DNA of 64,000 nucleotides from Tomocerus qinae (Eukaryota; Arthropoda; Collembola; Entomobryomorpha; Tomoceridae). The DNA lies in NCBI GenBank assembly GCA_020055645.1, contig CM034546.1, forward strand, positions 19,158,001 to 19,222,000. Reading direction: 5' to 3'. Every line of letters starts with the position of its first letter. Position 1 is the first letter of the stretch. A program made the position numbers and the translations under genes. Below, one piece after another: positions 45,059-56,141 of this stretch. The notes under the pieces were generated by a model, which was not told the origin of the DNA, did not search any database, and worked only from the letters and a program-made list of their open reading frames with translations.

Positions 45059-45640
45059 GCGATGCACAATGGTCAGATTCTGAATGAAAACTTCCAATGC
45101 TCAATATTGATCAATTTGATGGTAAACCGGCTTATTGGAGTCTATAAGGACATCAGCAAACCTTTTTTTATTATTATCGATATTAGGGAGTCCCTAATTC
45201 CCAAATTCGGGTATTTGAATTCAAAGGTCAATATCTCAATCAAAAGTCAACGCTCAAGGGGCTAACATTTGCACAATAGAAAGACCTTATTAAAACCTTT
45301 TTGCTAATTTTGCAAGGCAAAGAGTCAAAAAGGTAGCTTTTTGCCTTTTTCATGCCCTGCTAATCGTTAAGCAGAGCAGTGCAGGGTGTGAGAGAAATCC
45401 ATGCTCAAAATTCATAAGAATATATAACCAATAATGTACGGCCATTTATTTCTCACTTCAATTTCCCACCCTACGGTGACCTTTGACTGATATATTGACC
45501 TTTTAATTCAAATACCCAAACTCTGTATTTAGAGAGTCGTCCATAAATTTTATGATGTCTTCTAGATCTTCTAGATAAGCCGGTTTACATCAAATTGAGC
45601 ATTGGAAGTTTTTATTCAGAATCTGACCATTGTGCGAGGC
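45059..45640. mobile_element. inverted-repeat element, about 170-190-bp arms
   Basis: Left arm (45059-45250) begins GCGATGCACAATGGTCAGA and right arm (45475-45640) ends TCTGACCATTGTGCGAGGC; homology extends through the CCGGCTTAT and ATAAGCCGG segments and TTTGAATTCAAAGGTCAATA. The interior is about 220 bp and carries no gene. Confidence 0.7.
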
Positions 45641-45919
45641 TTAAAGTTAATCATTGAATATTAAGCCACGTTTTGCCCGCAATACATGTACCAATAAAAT
45701 TTCTCTGCCCACCCGAAAAAAATTCCAAATACAGCAGATTAATATGTACTACGTATCATTCCTATATGCTAGCATAAGAAAACAAATTATATGTGTGAAC
45801 ATTATAAGTGTTTGTGTATAAATTATTTAGTTCATTCATTGTAAGTTTAATGACATTAAGTTAGTGATTGTAATAAAAACTGCTTTGTATTATAATTCCA
45901 TTTTGCAATGGTTTATTTA

Positions 45920-48376
45920 CTACATCCATCCTTGTTTAATTTTCTCCTCAGCTGCTTCCAAGTGCAGGATATAAACAATGCATATCCGAGACCTATATAG
46001 CTTGTACATACCCAATAGATATGCTTTTAATCTCTTGCCTAATGTTAATGCAACGAAATATAAATAGACTATTTTTTCTTTTAAAGATACTCGGTTTTCC
46101 CACATAAACGCAGAGCCGTATGTAATTGCGAGGGTCATAAATATGTAAAAGATAGTACCGATATTCGAGTTGTGAAATGTCAAAGTTCTCGCCGGAGGTC
46201 TAACCCAACAAGTTTTGCACTCGGTGAAATTCCATCTTTTATAATATTCTAGCCACAGATTAAAAATCCCAGACTGACTTATGGCTAACATTTTTCGTCT
46301 ATAAAATGGGTTGAGCATGGGATATCCATGATTAGTAAACCCGAAATATACTAATGTAGAGAAAATGGAGTTTTCGGGCTTTCCACGATACAATTGATGA
46401 ATTGGTTGAATTCCTCCACTCTGAGGATTCCAATGAGAGTCGTTGAGAAAGCGATGTAAGGCGTTGGTTGTGAGAATCAAAACGGAATTATTGCACTTTG
46501 AAATCCATTTCTGTGGACTGTTTATGAAGGGAAAACCAGAAGGTAATTTAATCTTTTCTTTAAGCTTTAACATCATTTCGGCCTTACGTTGATTAGTAAC
46601 ATGATTCACTGAACTGAGGACCCTTGAACGAAATTTAAAACCACGGTCCATATCCTCATCACTGATTTCGTGCAAGATATTCTCAATTATTGCTTTATCT
46701 ATGTCATCAAATTCAAATGTCGACAGTTCTAACTTTGATTGGCAGTATGATGCGTTATGGAAATGTGTGCCATTGGATTCCCAACAATTCTGGTAGTATT
46801 GAATTAGCGCATCTCTTAGTTCCTTTACAATATTATAAAATGGGTCAAAATCATTAGAATGCACATTTTCGCCCAAAGCAATTATATCCGAGAGATTTGC
46901 AATCTGTTCAAAAGATTCAATTTGTTTCACTGGACGGGGCTCTACTAAATCAGTAATGAATATCCCCTTGTATCCGTTGGTCAATACAATGAACATCAGC
47001 AACAACGGACAGATGACCATTTTTATCCAAATCATTTGGTTGGCTTTGGCTGAGAGAGAATAACTGACCTCCAAAGCATATGCCAAGCAGACCATAAGAA
47101 ATGGAATACTTCCGTCTTTCTTGAAATATGTTACGGCATGAACGAACGCAATTACAGTAGAGAGAGTAACAATTATTCCAAGCCAAGCATAAAACTGAAA
47201 TGGTCGTATATATCCATAAAAGGAGAGACTCTCGTTTTCTAAAACGACACAAGAAATAAAGTTAAAGGAATCCTCCGTGGATCCAAAAACATTTACGTAG
47301 GGGCGATATGATAAAGTTGAGCTACCCCCACTACCTAAACTCGAGTGTCCAAAGTACATAGCAGCATTTTCGTGATCAAAGCATTCATCTTCTTCAGCGT
47401 TGATTGATATGGTCGAATTTGGAGACCTTTCTAAAGCAATAGAAACAATCGCAAGATCTATTTTAATGTGTTTGTTTAAATCATAAGTGGTTAAATATGC
47501 ATTCAACAGCGGTGGCCCACAATATTTTTTGTATGCGTATGTATAAAGGAAACCACTAAATAAATAGTCAATAGCAATATATTTCTGAACAAAAATACGT
47601 TTATCTATAGCATCGTTTAACACCATTTCACGCAGTGGCCGATTCATCGGACAATTATTTTGGACACATATCGACCACATTGCAAATGGTATGATTACTC
47701 CATCAGAAGTGAATCTATCCTGTGGCCATATTAAATATATATCCAGATTATTCTCATAAGATAATATAAACCAGGCTTTTCCCCAAAAATATTGGAATCC
47801 CTCGCCATCATAAGCAATATTCGATTTAGACTTTGCGGACTCAAAAGTTTTTTTGTCGACAAAAATGTACACCGAAGTATATTCTGCCCAATTATACATC
47901 ATTTCATCATCCCATAAGTCATCGTATTTAAATGTTTTAAATCCTTCCTCTTCATACGATGTCCTGCTGATAAAATCAATTAATATAGTACTTATGGAAC
48001 TCGTTGGATCCAAATCAAATGCAATATTTACCACACAAACCAAACGGCTTAATAGGTGTGGTGATGACAGTTTGAATGTGTCGATTTTACTAAAGTTCTT
48101 CTTACATTTTAATTTGTGTTTATCAACTTTTGAATATCTTTTGGAATTGCACTCTTGTTCCTTTTCATAAAATTTTAGTTTTGTAAACGCGTATGGAATG
48201 TTGATATCCTGTAATTCGTTAATTGACGGCTCTTCCGATTGGGAATTACTAAAAGACGTTTGTTGCAAAATCAGGTTAATGTAGCAGTCTTTTTCTAGGT
48301 TGATAACATCTTCCAATTTCCACGCTGTAGATAATTCAATCACAAGTTGAAGTGCGAACACTAAAATAATAGACAT
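45920..48376 (-). CDS. ionotropic-receptor-like protein 1 (divergent iGluR family)
   Basis: Single-exon frame of about 818 residues. The upstream ATG at 48418 is open, but the start at 48376 (MSIILVFALQLVIEL) matches the start of the paralogue at 60937 and yields a signal peptide. Layout: an extracellular N-terminal half with LEKDCYINLI; TM1 around FYAWLGIIVTLSTVIAFVHA (about residue 390-415); a pore-side helix; TM2 around IWIKMVICPLLLMFIVLTN then GYKGIFITDL (about 455-480); an extracellular lobe with PRTLTFHNSNIG-like sequence; a last TM FYIFMTLAITYGSAF (about 740-760); a short tail. This order (W after the PF in TM1, TNxYKG after TM2) is that of insect ionotropic receptors, which are chemosensory ligand-gated cation channels. 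Ligand residues cannot be assigned. AATAAA lies at 45912-45917, directly after the stop. Confidence 0.72.
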   Translation of the reverse strand: MSIILVFALQLVIELSTAWKLEDVINLEKDCYINLILQQTSFSNSQSEEPSINELQDINIPYAFTKLKFYEKEQECNSKRYSKVDKHKLKCKKNFSKIDTFKLSSPHLLSRLVCVVNIAFDLDPTSSISTILIDFISRTSYEEEGFKTFKYDDLWDDEMMYNWAEYTSVYIFVDKKTFESAKSKSNIAYDGEGFQYFWGKAWFILSYENNLDIYLIWPQDRFTSDGVIIPFAMWSICVQNNCPMNRPLREMVLNDAIDKRIFVQKYIAIDYLFSGFLYTYAYKKYCGPPLLNAYLTTYDLNKHIKIDLAIVSIALERSPNSTISINAEEDECFDHENAAMYFGHSSLGSGGSSTLSYRPYVNVFGSTEDSFNFISCVVLENESLSFYGYIRPFQFYAWLGIIVTLSTVIAFVHAVTYFKKDGSIPFLMVCLAYALEVSYSLSAKANQMIWIKMVICPLLLMFIVLTNGYKGIFITDLVEPRPVKQIESFEQIANLSDIIALGENVHSNDFDPFYNIVKELRDALIQYYQNCWESNGTHFHNASYCQSKLELSTFEFDDIDKAIIENILHEISDEDMDRGFKFRSRVLSSVNHVTNQRKAEMMLKLKEKIKLPSGFPFINSPQKWISKCNNSVLILTTNALHRFLNDSHWNPQSGGIQPIHQLYRGKPENSIFSTLVYFGFTNHGYPMLNPFYRRKMLAISQSGIFNLWLEYYKRWNFTECKTCWVRPPARTLTFHNSNIGTIFYIFMTLAITYGSAFMWENRVSLKEKIVYLYFVALTLGKRLKAYLLGMYKLYRSRICIVYILHLEAAEEKIKQGWM

Positions 48377-48418
48377 TTTATGTAGTTTCACCAAACACTG
48401 TGGACATGTCAATGTCAA

Positions 48419-48953
48419 GAAAATATGTAGTCAGATCTTAAATTTTCATTAATGTCTGATTTATTACTTGAATTTCGCAGATTATCACAGATTAGCAACA
48501 GAGGTCTTTCGTTAACTTAGGACAAATTTGCCGTTGGTTAATGCCCGTGTTCTTTGCAGTGGCTTCGACAGAAAACTAGGATGATTAAATATGTAGGTAA
48601 TTCATCCATATTTTATTATGCTTTTTGTTTAATATGTCTCTAAATGATAAAATAAAATAAGCTGCCACGTTAGGATAAAGCATTAATTACTCTTAATGGA
48701 AAAAAGGAAGACTTTAGGCTTGCTTTTCGTGCATCCAACAGGGCTAGGTTTGCTAATTATATGAGACTTGTGGGAACAATATCATGCAAACAAGCAAAGG
48801 TGAATTGTATATATAAAGAAAGTATAATATTCTGTATTAATAAAAACCTGTTTATACGGATGTCGTATGGGTCTATCTATCTATCTATCTATGTATGTAC
48901 ATGTCATGGCAAATGCGGCTTTTTGTTGCAATGCACAAGCTCGTATATACACG
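48419..48953. other. upstream region of ionotropic receptor 1
   Basis: AT-rich DNA with a CTAT microsatellite at about 48873-48892 and no gene. Confidence 0.4.
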
Positions 48954-49170
48954 AGTATTCATATAAGTTTGGACAATAAGATTGAAGAACAATAAAACCG
49001 ATAAGAAAATATAATGTACGATTTCGTGCTTCAGTGAGCACGAACAAAACGGCTCACTGATGCGCGAACTCGTCTATTGTTCGTGCTAAGTGAAGCCCGA
49101 ACCCGTCTATTAAATTTCCTTATCGGTTTTATTGTTCTTCAATCTTATTGTCCAAACTTGTATGAATACT
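48954..49170. mobile_element. foldback MITE, 57-bp arms
   Basis: Left AGTATTCATATAAGTTTGG and right CCAAACTTGTATGAATACT continue as near-perfect complements through the ACAATAAAACCGATAAG segment. A nested pair of inverted words (GTGAGCACGAAC and GTTCGTGC) lies in the loop. Confidence 0.75.
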
Positions 49171-52040
49171 CTAATACAATGCATATTTTATAAAACAAGG
49201 AAGTCCAATATGAGTGATATATATATACATATCACTATATATATATACAGTTGGTCGTTTTCGTCAAAGCCGGTTCCTTTTGACGAAGAAATTTTACTGG
49301 ATACTGACTTGTTAATGAACATCTTCTGCTGTAGGTCCAAAAATCTCCTCAGCATTTAATCATTTAATCTATTTGTGAATATTTTTGTCCTTCAGCAATT
49401 ACCAAAGCCATATTTCCACTTAATGATGATAAATGCCATTGTTGATAATTAGGTTATTATTGATGCTCGCAAATAACAAGCACTAAATGAAGAGGAGTAG
49501 CAATTATGTATGTTTTCATTTATTTTTACTCTGTACTCCTACGGTAGAATCCAATATATTTTGCACACAATTTGCTTCGCCCCAAAAACATGTTTAAAAC
49601 GCTTATCTTTACGTTTACAAGTTATCTTGATCCGTTCTCAAGTAAACGGACAAAGATAGAGACAGAAATAGTAACATCAAGGCAATGCCCGTAACATTAA
49701 TAAAAAACCAATGGAAACCACATTTAAGGTAATTGTATCGATATAAAGCAGATGCATTAAACTGCTTATTTGTTTTATTCTTTGTCCTAAAAATACGGAG
49801 AACCTAAACAATATTCTAATAATAATGGCTAGAATTCTACCTGACAGAATATCTTCGGAGAAAATTGTACCTATTATTTTTTTTTAATTTACAGTAGTTG
49901 GCAATGCAGCAACATTTCGTATTAGCCATTTTTTTAACTATCTATGATTAATTCTATTGTTAATACTGATAAATATAAGATATTATTTGAGTAAAGTAAA
50001 ATAAATGATTGTTGTTGTTTATCTCTAGTCTGTACACCTGTATTCAGTACTCTAATTTGTCTACGTCGTCACATTTTACACAAAAATGTACTATACAGAC
50101 CTAGCACAAAGCACAATGTGCTAGCAAAACGTTGAAATAACAAAACTCCTAGTGACTGCGCATTGGCCCGGGTTTCATCGACAGACGACAGACCATTGAT
50201 TATTTAGTAGACCAATGTTTGATACCTATATATAAGCGTTTTTAAATGTAAAACCAATACTTGTGGTGTAGTCCTTACTCATTCAATACGATACGCACTA
50301 CGCACATACATTTACAAACATTTATACAAGAATGCCAACAGAATTCCACGAGCATGTCCCACTATAAGTTTCTCTAATATAGTAAAGACGCATGGCAAGA
50401 AAAAACTTTCTGTCAGTCGGATAATTTAGCAAAAGTGCGGATAATTTGACAGAATAGTTACTAATGTTCAAGCTATGTTTATAACAGCTTTGTAGGTCAA
50501 TAAAAACAAACGTTATTGTTTACAGAGTCATATATTATTATGATCACTTAGTCAAATAGGCAGAAGTAATGAATATTGTTGGAGTGAAGCTATCATAAGG
50601 TATCATTAAAAGATGCATAGTTAAAATTATTGTATCATTATTTCAGGTTCATTGGCAAAAATTTTGGAAAACCTCTTGTTCTCTAGTAGTAGTGTTTTAA
50701 AATCTACCGTTTATTTTAGCATACACAGCATACAATAACTTACGTATTAAAAAGACCCCCTTTACAGTGGTTAAAAGAGTATTTTCTTTCGTTCTTGTTC
50801 TTTGATCATGAGGTGAGGGAGGTGAAATTAGCATTCAGTTACTGAATGCTAAAAAATAGAAACCTGAAAACTGGCCATAAATCACATACATCGGCAAATG
50901 CCCTAGAGGTAGAATTGGCTTCCTTGGTTTTAGATCTAGAGGTACCTCTCTACGTATGAAATCTAAAACTATCATAGTCACAAATGTGGACAAATCGGTG
51001 GAAGCCCCTATATAAAACTGTGGCGAATGGAAGCTTCGAATTTCCTACTCCTCTCAGTCGGCAGTCCTGGCCATGTTGATGTATATAGTATCCTGCGTCA
51101 TTTCTAAATTCCTTTTTCTAAAGTCCAGTCTATATAGACACTAATGTATTAATATTATATGTCTCTGGTAAAGGCATAGCAAAGGATTAAATGACAAAAA
51201 AATCAATTTCAGCATAAACTCATAGGTTTAACACTTAGGATTTCTATTCAAAAGTACACAGACACAAAGATATCGTTTTTTAAAATCATGATCTCCTATA
51301 TATATCTCCAATAGTCTTAATTAAAGGTTGCCAAAACTGTTCTTTATACATAATAAGCTGTTAGTTGTAATTGAATTAAACTTTCTTTCAAAGAAAGATA
51401 TATTTTATCTCTTTGGTTCTTCAGCGGATATGGCAGTAGGCGCTTCGGTCTGTTATTCTGGAATTGCAATAGTCATCTTGTATGCAAGATTTTTCACCAA
51501 TGTTACACATCTTTCCTCGTGTCCAAGATTTACTTCAAATTATAATTATACTAGTATTTGTATTGTAGTCAATTAATTTAGTTTAATAATTGACACACTT
51601 GGATCGACTATATGTGAAAATATAAAATCTATGGCGTGCGAACTTCGGCTGCGTGTTAAAATTGTAATTTAAAAGCTTTGTTTCTCTAATTCTGGAACCG
51701 CATGTAGTCCAATATCTATAAGTGCCTCTTTTGTGCTTGACTTTCAACATTAGTCGTATATATAATCCATTTCTATGACTATTTCATGAGATGCCACATT
51801 TAATATTGATAGTAGAGTAGAATAGAAGCTTTACTTAGGTAAATAGGACATAGGTATATATTTCACTTAATGAAGAATAAGAAAACAGTATAAAGAAAGA
51901 TAAGTGTATAAATCTTCAGTACCACTTTTTAAAAAACTAAAAAATCTTTGAATGTAGATTTTATATTTAACAATAATGCGGCGTCTAAGTCTGGAGATGG
52001 CCAAGCACGAACTCAGTATTTAGGTCACTTATCAACTTAT
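49171..52040. other. long intergenic stretch, nothing recognised
   Basis: About 2.9 kb of AT-rich DNA with an ATATATAT microsatellite at about 49217-49247. Short frames (51328-51576, plus) lack recognisable motifs. No RNA gene was seen. Confidence 0.4.
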
Positions 52041-52400
52041 CATACCACAATATTCTGCACACATACAAAACGACTGATTATTGGCGGTGATGATATTCTT
52101 AATTTCCTCCTTTCCAAAATCTCAATACATTTGGGGATACCATGCAGTTCCACCAAAGAATTGAGACAAATAGTTGTACTTTACCAAAACTTTCTTTTTG
52201 AAAATAGAGTCTGGTCAATGCAAAAGGAATGTCTACTTCCCATAGTTCCCCATTTAAGGATTCTTCGTTTGTGTTCTGTTCTTGCTGTGGCAGAATTAAA
52301 TTGTTGCGTAGCAGTCTTTCTCAAAATGCACCACCTCTGCCAATTTCCATCCTGAAGTGAACCGAGTGAAGGAAAATGAGAGACACAAAAACTGTATCAT
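52041..52400 (-). pseudogene. truncated third ionotropic-receptor-like copy
   Basis: It starts at 52400 with a short hydrophobic leader (MIQFLCLSFSF), then GWKLAEVVHFEKDCYA, matching the same region of both intact receptors (WKL-D/E-V-LEKDCYINLI). One extra base after DCYA shifts the frame; the next frame continues NLILPQQ and ELWEVDIPFALTRLYF, matching the paralogues again. A second shift precedes LRISSPPIISRFVCVQNIV, matching LSSPHLLSRLVCVVNIA. Homology stops there, about 130 codons in. The TM part is absent. It lies in the same orientation as its paralogues, between them. Confidence 0.75.
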
Positions 52401-52542
52401 TTTATAGAATAATCAAATGTCACGTCCAGAAATATTCATTTGTATTGAAGTTAACTGATACTGTTTTTATTTTGAGTTTATTGAACAATTTATTAACAGT
52501 TTTACTGTTTTCGTCCAATCATTTATCAAGTTATTTATCAAG

Positions 52543-53246
52543 TCAGGAATAAATAATCTCATCATACACAAAAAGTAAATATATCTCATTATCTATAATA
52601 TCTATCTCATTAAATAGTAGAATTTCTAAATAATTCAATAAAGACTTAATTACCTGTTCAGTGGTTTTGCTGGTGGCGACTCCCCAGGGTTTTCGTTCAA
52701 TGAGTTGTCCAGTCGATTCGTCCACCTCAATATCCAGGGAGACCACAGGACTAGGGTAATGGAGCACCGACGAGTAGTTTCTGAAAACATGGAAGGAGAG
52801 TGAAGACTGGATCCGGTCCCCAATGACGAGGAAAGCCATGTGGGGTCCGCACTCCAGAGGACGATAGACACATGAAATCCGAGACAAGTCACCCCTCAGT
52901 TCCAGCTGGACAGGATACCGGAATCCTGAAGGGCTCCTCACGTAGCAGTCCAAGGTCATCAGGTCCATCTTCTCCATAAGTTTGTTCCATCCACCCAGAA
53001 TTCGCACGCTTGGTCCTTGAAATGCTCCAGATCCCCGCTCTTGAGTTCCAGTGTCTCGTAGACATCCTCTTCAGTAACGGCGAACATGGACACAAGATCC
53101 GCAAGGCTTGTCCCTTCAGACGTCTCCTCCAGTGTGGCCAAGGCGGTAGAGTATTCACAACTATCCAGTCCATCTTCGAAAAGATCCGATGGCAAGGCGA
53201 AGAAACTCATCTCTGCTTCCAGACATCGCTCAACGATTGTCTCCAT
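52543..53246 (-). CDS. short filamin-repeat-like protein gene with an apparent one-base frameshift
   Basis: ATG at 53246 follows a good acceptor (TTGTTATTTTCAG). The first frame encodes METIVERCLEAEMSFF and an acidic segment up to FKDQACEFWVDGTN and stops at 52959. The overlapping frame, one base earlier, continues MEKMDLMTLDCYVRSPSG, LELRGDLSRISCVYRPLECG and HMAFLVIGD, which has the pattern of a filamin-type immunoglobulin repeat (VxSPSG, YxPxxxGxH). Joining the frames near 52985 would restore one repeat, so a missing base in the A run of ACAAAC is likely, in the animal or the assembly. The tail may end at TAA 52543, with AATAAA signals at about 52475-52500, or splice at CAG-GTAATT (52653). 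GC content is visibly higher than in the neighbours. Filamin assignment is tentative. Confidence 0.5.
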
Positions 53247-53360
53247 CTGAAAATAACAAATAAATAAAACACTCATAATACACGAAATCATAAATACAAA
53301 CCTGGAAATGAAACCAATCAATTAAATCAACTTGAAACAAATAGAAAAGCCATCACTCAC

Positions 53361-53480
53361 CGTAGAAATAAAAAAGTCTCGAAAAAGGACTCTGTAGTAA
53401 TAGTAAAAGTTCAGAGTTCGTTGAAGGTTTAGAGTTTGGAGGAGAGATGTGGCTTGTGGAAGAGCAAAAATTACTATGAG
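53361..53480 (-). other. 5' UTR exon of the filamin-repeat-like gene
   Basis: From a presumed start near 53477 to CTACG followed by GTGAGT at 53360-53355. It contains no ATG before the splice site except in short contexts. The intron 53247-53360 joins it to the ATG exon. Confidence 0.5.
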
Positions 53481-53500
53481 ACTTGAAGGGGACTGGGGAC

Positions 53501-53508
53501 CTTTTATA
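53501..53508 (-). promoter_or_regulatory. TATA box of the filamin-repeat-like gene
   Basis: TATAAAAG on the minus strand within CATATAAAAGG, about 30 bases before CTCATAGT, a plausible initiator, and about 145 bases before the UTR donor. Confidence 0.6.
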
Positions 53509-53510
53509 TG

Positions 53511-53861
53511 GAACCGAAGGGTCCTTAATTATTTGTACCCACGTCTATACCAGTTGGTTAATATCCACAAAAAACGCCCCCTCCCTTTCTCTTCCATTCC
53601 AGTTCCAAGCTGCATGCAGTTCCACAATTAGATATTCCAGGCTCGGTCGGATGCAGGATTAGTGGATGCAGGAGAGACTGCATGTCTGCCCATGCAGCCT
53701 TTCACTTCCAGAAACTCCCCCTTCTTCTCCATTCAGTATCACCCTAATTAGTTAAAAAGGGCGTTTCTTCCCACGGAAGGATTAAATAAATAATCTCGTT
53801 TAACAATTTCTTCCTAATTATTATTTTCTTAAATAATTTTAAACAACTACCTTAAAAGTAA
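53511..53861. other. upstream of the filamin-repeat-like gene
   Basis: Contains CTGCATGCAGT and GCATGTCTGCCCATGCAG words (53609-53695), several inverted CTGCATGC motifs that may be regulatory. No gene. Confidence 0.35.
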
Positions 53862-54599
53862 TCATTATAATAATAGCTACACAAGTACCCTTTAGCATCA
53901 AGCTACGAGGTTCAAATTTTTACTGGATGTTCATCTCATAGTCAGAACCTCAAATGATCATTTTCATAACGATTGGTTTCATAGAAATCGTTTTATGATT
54001 TTTTGAAAATCAAATTTTAACATGGGAGGGATAGGGAAAAACTCAAACTGCCAAACCTATCTCCTCCTACAGTTTTCAACCAATCTCCATCAAATTTTTT
54101 TTGAAGCTTCTAAGGACCAATATTGAGGTCCTCAAGTGGCGGATTTTTGATATTTTGATTCTACGATTTTTAAATGAATTTAGAAAATTCAATTATCCAT
54201 TCGTGCTTCTCCGTGTATAAGGGGCTACAGTGACTACGCACTGTAAATGCGACCATGGCCCACATAGGTGGCGCATGTTCTCTTTCCCTTCAACTTTATC
54301 TACACCTGCTCGGTTGTTGGGGCTGCGAGAAACGAACAGTTTAGTTTCAATAAACATGAGGTGAAACATAAAAAATGATTTTTTGGTTCTTCAGTTTTCA
54401 ACTTTGAATATCTGTCAAATAATTCATGATTTAAAATAAAATAATTTGACTAAATAACATATAAGGGGCAATTCAAATAACACGTTTAATTAAGGTGACG
54501 GGATATGTTAAAACTAAATAACGAAGGAAGATTAAAATGGGTTAATTAAAATAACGGGGTTAAGTAAAATAACAACGAGGTTAATTAAAATATTGGAAT

Positions 54600-54770
54600 G
54601 TTTAAAATAAAGAGGTTATTGAAAATAACGGGGTTATTGAAAATAACGGGGTTATTGAAAATAACGGGGTCATTGAAAATAACGGGGTTATTGAAAATAA
54701 CGGGGTTATTGAAAATAACGGGGTTATTGAAAATAACGGGGTCATTGAAAATGACCGGGTGATTGAATAT
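54600..54770. repeat. central minisatellite of Helitron copy 2, 18-bp unit
   Basis: About nine copies of AAAATAACGGGGTTATTG with few changes (GTCATTG, GACCGGG). Unit length differs from copy 1 (33 bp) though the core word is shared. Confidence 0.85.
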
Positions 54771-55025
54771 TATATATTATGTCCTTATAATATTAATGAT
54801 ATAATGAAAATCAGGCGCTAATGTAAGGGTTTCAAACATTTACTTTTCGCTGTTTGGTTAAATGATGCTGAATCTGGCACACTATTATTATGCTGATTCG
54901 ATAAGTATTGTATTTTTCCCGTGCGTAGGATGTTGTAGAAATGTAGCAAGCAATTAAAAAAATTTTAACCTGTTAATTTTCATGCTTTTTTAATGCATAA
55001 TGCATACTTATGACCCCTTAATGGG

Positions 55026-55585
55026 CGTACAGGTCTGTCTAGTGGTCTAAACAGCCGCTTCTCAGGCTGATGTCTGGAGTTCGAATCTCTGGAGCGCCTC
55101 AGGTCTATAAGGTAGTAGTCTGGAGCTGGGAGAAGCTGTCATTGCCGTATATTCGTTATTAGCATTGATTTGCCTATCTTAGTGACAATATGATTATCTA
55201 TCAATGCCCTGTCTGTAGTGTATGGATTGTTCTGTTGGTCTGTATACGTGCTACGAGTTCTACCTAGCACAAGTCTGGACAATGGGATGCACATGAGGTG
55301 ATAAGGTGGATTGAAGTAGACTGCTGTAAGTGATTTGTCTGTGGTCACTGGCGGTCGGCTTACATGTTCCGGTCCCTCTCTGACTGCCCACCAGATCGAG
55401 TTGCGGGACAGTGTTGAGTCGTTCCGTCTCATGGTTCAGTACTCTTCACTAAGTCTCTTCGTGTAAGTCTGTACACTTAGTAAAGTTGTTCCGGGAGCCA
55501 CTGCAAGTAAGCCCTCGCGGCTTGAGCGGTAGCATAGCTATACTAATCAATAGTAGTAGCTGTGCTCTCCCCCTAACACACACAC
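55026..55585 (+). mobile_element. tRNA-headed SINE, 560 bp, 16-bp target duplication
   Basis: Flanked on both sides by ATGACCCCTTAATGGG (55010-55025 and 55586-55601). The 5' end is tRNA-like: TCTGTCTAGTGGTCTAAACA in the position of the A box, an anticodon-like stem (CAGCC and GGCTG) and GAGTTCGAATCTC as B box and T arm. The tail is a short CA microsatellite. The body (55100-55580) has no coding sequence. At 560 bp it is long for a SINE, so the body may be a composite. Confidence 0.78.
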
Positions 55586-55655
55586 ATGACCCCTTAATGG
55601 GTAACCCCAGTAAGGGGTTACCCATTTCCCGTTCGGAGAACGGGCCTATTACTAG

Positions 55656-56141
55656 TAATAATATTATTACCGTATCTATCATTACCATTTCATTACTAGA
55701 TATAGAGACTTAGAGAGAGTAATGCTACAATAATAACATTATAATTCGCACATTGAACTGTTAGGCCACAAAACAAAATATTTCCTTCCAATAATCAGTT
55801 TTTAAGCAATGTTTTATGAAGAAATGGCCGTTTATTACAAATTTATGACATATTTAGAATTTTCGAATTAGAAATACTAAGGGCACACTGTTAATACATG
55901 TAACTTCATTGTGTAATAATAAATTAACACTTCATTTAAAGTGGCTGTCACCACATCACATATTTTCACCATTTTACTTTTACAAGGCAAACATTTTTAG
56001 TTTTGTGGATTTCATAAACCAAGGAATTTATCGCATTTGATATTTTCGAATAATTAGTTTCAATTGGGACACAATGGCAAGATTTATGTCGTACTATTTC
56101 ACGTTCATCAAAATCTTATAATATTGTACATCTTGTGCATG
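55656..56141. other. intergenic, nothing recognised
   Basis: AT-rich DNA between the Helitron and the next inverted-repeat element; no genes or signals seen. Confidence 0.35.

Larger units (their letters stand above)
53862..55655 (+). mobile_element. Helitron-like non-autonomous element, copy 2, with nested SINE
   Basis: The plus strand begins TCATTATAATAATAGC after A and ends with the hairpin CCCGTTC GGA GAACGGG, CCTATTA and CTAG before T (55652-55655). Both termini and interior patches (AAAATCATAAAACGATTTC strand-reversed at 16575; AAAATCAGGCGC) match copy 1, which lies in the opposite orientation. It is interrupted by a SINE at 55026-55585. No Rep/helicase coding region is present. Confidence 0.72.

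Noticed and set aside
46950..47252. Alternative frames inside the ionotropic receptor genes (also 47853-48170, 59549-59765, 60132-60514)
   Set aside because: Shadows of the long receptor frames; no independent start context or motif.
52960..53010. Programmed -1 ribosomal frameshift in the filamin-like gene
   Set aside because: No XXXYYYZ heptamer is present in the overlap and no strong downstream structure is evident; a one-base deletion is simpler.
55030..55095. Possible functional tRNA gene
   Set aside because: The acceptor stem does not pair, the anticodon loop is wrong in size, and the sequence is the head of a SINE with target duplications.
55139..55432. Minus-strand frame of 97 codons and overlapping frames to 55713
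   Set aside because: They lie inside the SINE body and the Helitron 3' end and have no recognisable domain.
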